Origin: Narthecium ossifragum
Taxonomy: Eukaryota; Streptophyta; Magnoliopsida; Dioscoreales; Nartheciaceae
Assembly: GCA_963920575.1 (NCBI GenBank)
Contig: OY986975.1
Span: 20,181,897 to 20,245,896, forward strand
Reading direction: 5' to 3'
Length of the DNA: 64,000 nt
Every line of letters starts with the position of its first letter. Positions within the stretch are counted from its first letter, which is position 1. This document shows, piece after piece, positions 59,164 through 64,000 of this stretch. The position numbers and the translations under genes are program-made. The notes under the pieces are model-generated. The model did no database searches, had not been told where the DNA came from, and saw only the letters and a program-made list of their open reading frames with translations.

Positions 59164-59690
59164 CTAGATGGCTATCATTACTACAAATACCGGCCAACCC
59201 GGTCGGACCCTCTTCCCTAACCCAGTCAAAGGAGGTGCCATGACACGACACCAATGAGCCATTGAATCAGCGTGTGCCATCTTCCCTAACCCAGTCAAAG
59301 GAGGTGCCATGACACGACACCAATGAGCCATTGAATCAGCGTGTGCCACACAACTCTGAGGGACATGCATAAACAAGACGAACTTGAATCGAAGGACTAG
59401 TGACCAAATATCTCGAGCCAAGCCAGCAACCTCATTCACCCATAGTCTCATGCCGTTCAGAATATCCACCGTAACATAGGAATCCGACTCGATCACCATT
59501 CTCCTTTCTCCCCACGCCGCTCCCATCCTCAACGCCACATGGATCGCATTCATCTTTGTTTCCAAAACATAGCCTACAACCACCAATTCACCCCTAATCC
59601 ACTACAAGTTCTAACCACCATCTCTAGTGACCACCGCTATTGCGGTGTCTCCTGTGCAAGGGTCTCTTGAGGCATCCCTGCACAAACAGC
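59164..59690 (-). pseudogene. Decayed LINE-type RNase H domain
   Basis: Minus-strand similarity to the RNase H-like domain (RVT_3) of plant non-LTR retrotransposons: CRDASRD, TAIAVVTRDGG, ETKMNAIHVALRMG, ERRMVIESDS and AHADSMAHW carry the expected D, E, D, D positions. Stop codons interrupt it near 59600-59630. A direct duplication of about 68 bp (59209-59345) repeats AHADSMAHWCRVMAPPLTGL. It is a relic, with no reverse transcriptase upstream. Confidence 0.7.
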
Positions 59691-59919
59691 CCTCCATCAT
59701 TCCTTCGTCTATGCACAATCTGTACGTTCTTCGTGGCAGATTAAGCAGTTCTGTTCGGTTTGATTTGATTAAAATCCTCGTAGCAATAAATTCGCCGCTC
59801 TTATTTTTCTAGATTTCTAATATAGGTGGCAGGTCTGACGTAGTAGAAGGATGTGTTCGTGATTTCTTATAAACATTGGAATTTTTCTGAAAAAAGAGCA
59901 GATTTCGCTATTTGGCTTT

Positions 59920-60025
59920 GTTGGAAGGACTTTTCCGCAAAGCAATCTTAATAAACCCTGAACCCTCTCTACGCCGCCGCCGCCGCCGAGAAGCCGCTAC
60001 GCCGCCGGGAACACTCCACCGAGAG
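59920..60025 (+). other. Putative 5' UTR exon of RPAC2
   Basis: A CGCCGCCGCCGCCGCCG stretch followed by CCACCGAGAG and a strong donor GTGAGC at 60026. The next acceptor (CTACAG) is at about 61756, seven bases before the RPAC2 ATG. Such a leader intron is common in plant genes. The transcription start is not fixed. Confidence 0.5.
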
Positions 60026-61762
60026 GTGAGCACTTCCCGCCTCGAACTCTACTCCTCGTTCCCCGTTGCTGCTTCTCCTCCGGCTGGACTATTGGAGACG
60101 CCGATCGGCGTCGCGCCTCGCATCGCTGCCTGACTGAGCCCCAAGTTATTTCCGATTTGTAACTAAACTAAAACTTTCCATCTTACTTGGTTTGTTGATG
60201 TTTAAGTTTTTAGATCAATCCTCCTCAAGTTACTTCGGCGCTAATTTCTCGAGCTTTCTTTCCTTTAGACTGGATTTATCTGCTCTTAATACTCTTTTTA
60301 GCTATAATGGAGAATCGCATGAAACTAGCTCTCCTCCAAATTGTTGCCTTCTTTACGAAGATGGTAGAATTATTGGTAGGAGGCAATTTTTTCCTATCTC
60401 ACTGCTTATAGTGCTCAATTGGTCGAAGAACTTGCAACAAAAGGACGTAGATCCTTTGCGTTATTTTCTCGAAGCTGAGTTTTTCTTCCCTTGGTTTTGA
60501 AGGCTTAGTCCCATCTCAAGGCTGTTATAGGCAAAGTATGATATAAAGAGCTAAAATATAAGAATGCAAGTTCATAACCATCCCAGTAAGTACCCAACTT
60601 TTCCATCTTTGAAGCCACTCTGTGATCCAAATCTGATCGAAGGATTTTTGGTGTTCCCATTATCATTAAATTAGTGATCGGCCACCACCACTATCGTTAC
60701 CATCATTGAAAATTCCTACGTGTTTGGGATTTGTTAATAATTCGAGCAGTTAACAACCTTAAGCACTGCCAACAATCACTCCCTCAATATCCACTCTTTT
60801 GAATCGATCTGTTAGTGTTGTTCCTCTCAAAACCCTTCTACTGGCTTTCTTTCATAGATGTTATGTAGTCTTTCCTATACTTTTCAAATGTACATTCTTT
60901 CACTAAAAGCAAATATGGGCGAGGAATAAGAGACTAATGTTAAAATAAAGTCAAGTCCTACCCTTAGGACAGCTTGTGGAGGTATTTGTTAACAATTACT
61001 GTATTGATGTCCACATTTTTGTTTGCACTTGATTTGGATGGAAAGAACTCATATTTTAATTTTTGGTCAATTTTAAGGAAACATGTAGTTGATTGTGGCC
61101 GGATTAGGTGTGTATATTCGCATCTATGTTTCATCATAAACATTAGATGGTTCTTATCAAAAGGTCATAAGGAGTCATTTGTGAGTAATCAAAACCCGCA
61201 GTTGAAGTATAGCATATTGCATTGTTGCAAATATAGTTATCAAAGCATCCATATTTGGCAGCCGATAATCATACATTAAGGCTTTTACCATGCTGATAAA
61301 TAATATGGCCTAAGAAAGTTACTTCACTATATTGAACTATTGCAAGCAAAATAAAATTTTATTCTTAAAATGCTACTTCAATCAGGATATGGCACTGATC
61401 CTGTTACTTTATCTTCTGCGTCATACCATCAGCTGTTTGATTTTTGTCCCTTCTTGTTGATATTGTCATGCATCTTTCTTTGTCAATCAGAGATGTTTAT
61501 ATACCATAGTTGGTGGGATCTCACTTCCAGTTCTTGTTCACTGTACTTCACTTTCAAGGAGGTGGTCACTTCTTGTTTAAACAATGCCAAGCGATGACTA
61601 ATCTAACCAATTAGTCCTAATGGTTCACATTTTTGTTCTCCTGATGATCATGCATAATTATATATTTGTTTATTGAAGTTGCAACTAGATGCCAGTGTTA
61701 CTTTAATGTTAAACAATTGATTGATCTCTGTCCCTATTTCTTGTTCTAGACTACAGGTAAGA

Positions 61763-63811
61763 ATGGAGCATGGATCTTTGACTGATTTGAGCTCATCAAC
61801 ATTTTCATTAGTGGAAGAGGATCACACATTGGCAAATTCTGTGCGCTTTGTCTTGAATCAAGAGTTAGTATTTCTTTGATTTAGTGAACTTTCCAGCTTA
61901 GTTGTGTTGATTTCGTGTATCTGGATAACAAACATTTTTCTAATGTACTCCTCTTTCTTCCTAATGCCAAGCCTGTTTGTTTAGAACTATGATGTATTAG
62001 GAACTGGTTCACATTATGATCTTGCTGGATGTCTATGATTATTTTATGGCATTTACATGCATGAAATTTGCATCTCGGAGAGTACTCTATCTACTCTTGT
62101 TGGAAATTCCAGTTTAGTCTTCCAGGGTTATGATTTATAAACACTCATTAGTTTGATCCTTCATGGTCTCGACCTTCCATCAAATAAATATAGTTGGTGC
62201 TAAAGACAGAAAAGAGTAAAGCAAGTACTGTGTACAAATCCAACCTCATGGAAGGGGACCCTACTTTTATTAATGCTTATGCTAATTATTTGGTGAACGC
62301 AGATTGTGTACTGACTGCCTTTTCATTGTTGACAATTTGGTTGCTGACACAAACTTTGTGAATGTTCATTGTTTTCTCACTCATTTGTCTATCTCCATTT
62401 GTGCTTTACTAATATTCATTAGCGTTTGTTGTTGGGCTAAAGTTGCTTCTTTCTTTTGCCCTGCTTTGTCTCTCTGCAGTCCAAGAGTGGAATTCTGTGG
62501 CTACAGCATCCCTCATCCTGCAGATAACAAGGTTAACTTAAGAGTCCAAACTACAGGTACTTAAGTTGATCTCAGTTTTCCTATTTGGCTGTCTATATGC
62601 TGTGCTTTCCATTAGGCAACCTCATCCTTGAGATGCTATGATTGCTCATGGTCAGAATTCACATATGAAGGAAGACTAATTGCAATCTGAAAGTGAGATA
62701 AAGTAGGTTCATGCTCATTACGTTTTGGCCAGCTTCGGGCCTGTTTGGCTCGGATCCTGGATGGAATCCGGAATCCGCGGTATCGACGCCGAAAACGGAT
62801 TCCGTTTTCCGGAATCCGCCGGCGAGCCAAACGGCGGGATCCGGGAATCCGGAATCCGCGGATTCCGGGATCCACCGGATTCACTCCCATTCGCTCCCAT
62901 TCTGGCGAGCCAAACGGGCCCTTCATGAACCTGAGTCTTGGATCATGCCTGCAGTCTATGACGTGGACTTTTAAATCTTTGATGCGTAGTTGAATTAGGT
63001 CACCACTTCATATACACCATAATCTGGTAGAAATACTCATTTGTCTTTTGTCTGTGTTATGACAATTAGTTTTGTTTGCTCGCATGTGTTCCTAGTTATG
63101 TCATAGTTGCCATGACTGCTCTATTAAGGTAGAAGAGTGAGATATTGTTAGTACAAGGACCGGAGAACCTATCACATACTTGGTTTCTGGATAATAGAAT
63201 TATTAAAATTGCTGATGGGAATCCTTAGTGGACATTGATAACCTTAAATGTTCAATGAGTTATTCATCCGCATGGATTTGTAGGAGACCTTCATAATATA
63301 AGCCCCACGTTAGATCAACAACTACATTAGCACAGGTTATTAAAATTGCCCTTTGTGACTAGAGGCCCTTCTCTGCTTGACAATTGACATAATAGCTGTT
63401 GGTAGTGAGCAATATGCTCTTGAAGTTGTCCTGTATATCATTCCTTTCTGTGATCAGAACGAATCCAGTTCAACCAGATTATGTTTCTCACGGAAGGAAA
63501 ATCTAGCATTTTATGTCTGCATAAGATATACAAGGGAATGATAACATCTTTGAAGCTTTTTGAATTCGATACCAATTAATAATATCATCTCCCATTGCTT
63601 GTAGCAATTGATGTTTGGTACAGCTACATATGTTGGCTCAAACTGTCATTTTCTTGGGTGGACAGGTGATCCAGCCAACGAAGTACTCAAGGATGCGCTT
63701 CAGGATCTCATGGTGATGTGCCAGCACGCCCGGGCTTCTTTGGACACTGCAGTAGCAGATTTTAAATCAAGGTGGCTTCAAAGCATGGACATTGACAAGC
63801 CGGAGACCTAA
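61763..63811 (+). CDS. RPAC2: RNA polymerases I and III subunit RPAC2 (AC19, RPB11-like)
   Basis: Three exons: 61763-61863, 62480-62556 and 63666-63811. They total 324 bp (107 aa), a normal length. Together with the AC40 subunit it forms the assembly platform of RNA polymerases I and III in the nucleus and nucleolus. The short N-terminus ([20 protein letters not shown]) leads into the dimerisation fold: [33 protein letters not shown], then [20 protein letters not shown]. The end is SMDIDKPET. Splice phases agree: exon 1 ends two bases into the Asp codon, and exon 2 ends one base into the Gly codon. A MITE lies in the second coding intron. The start is the first ATG after the leader-intron acceptor. 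Confidence 0.94.
62738..62921. mobile_element. Harbinger-like MITE in an RPAC2 intron
   Basis: Ends GGGCCTGTTTGGCTCGG and GAGCCAAACGGGCCC are inverted repeats flanked by TTC at 62735-62737 and 62922-62924. The interior is dense with GGAATCCGCGGATTCC-type palindromes. It is 184 bp and related to 19679-19890. Confidence 0.8.
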
Positions 63812-64000
63812 AACCCGCTGCAGATTTCAGCATAATATGTCCCCAAATGCCTACCTTCAATTCGGGAAGTTGCGGGGTATTGTAGCTCTTTAATTTATCT
63901 ACTAACTGCATTAATCTGCCTGTGTATGTCACAAGTATGTGGGCATTTCCAATTGAATGAAAGCTTTGTATTTGCTAGTTTTTGACTGATATAGTGGAAG
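63812..64000 (+). other. RPAC2 3' UTR
   Basis: AT-rich sequence after the RPAC2 stop. AATTGAATGAAAG at about 63950 could serve as a polyadenylation signal region. Confidence 0.5.

Overview
This window is nuclear DNA from a flowering plant, probably a monocot. The genes have many introns, several first exons are GC-rich, the products are plant housekeeping and secondary-metabolism types, and more than half of the sequence is transposon-derived. I cannot name the species.

Layout. 1-4.4 kb: the last codons of an unrecognised plus-strand gene, then a three-exon LigB/DOPA-dioxygenase-like gene (minus). 4.5-11 kb: small Helitron-like elements sitting in TA-rich DNA, around a four-exon minus-strand gene for a plant-mobile-domain/DUF1985-like protein whose first intron is packed with a palindromic minisatellite. 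11.9-15.8 kb: SET-domain protein of the SDG40 type (minus, 5 exons). 17.3-24.2 kb: phosphatidate cytidylyltransferase (CDP-diacylglycerol synthase; minus, 11 exons). 25.9-30.6 kb: GroES-like zinc alcohol dehydrogenase with a predicted organelle presequence (minus, 8 exons). 31.4-38.5 kb: Helitrons, an internally deleted Athila-like retrotransposon and a Tourist-like MITE. 38.5-56.8 kb: a four-level nest. A PIF/Harbinger-like element carrying a kelch gene fragment was hit by a non-autonomous hAT element, that by a gypsy-type LTR element now reduced to a solo LTR, and that by a complete 13.8-kb Athila-type retrotransposon. 57-59.7 kb: a probable solo LTR, a 0.5-kb fold-back element and a decayed LINE RNase H. 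59.9-63.8 kb: RPAC2, the RPB11-like subunit of RNA polymerases I and III (plus).

For every gene except the left-edge fragment, splice sites could be placed by eye, the exon lengths sum to a multiple of three, and the protein has the family's usual length where I know it. The genes are unrelated housekeeping loci and show no sign of forming a pathway.

The most interesting signals lie in the Athila elements. Their U3 promoters carry arrays of GGATCGATCC palindromes, and the same array recurs upstream of the extra 3' ORF. A noncoding block beside the 3' LTR is conserved between two diverged Athila families, with base changes that keep predicted RNA stems paired.
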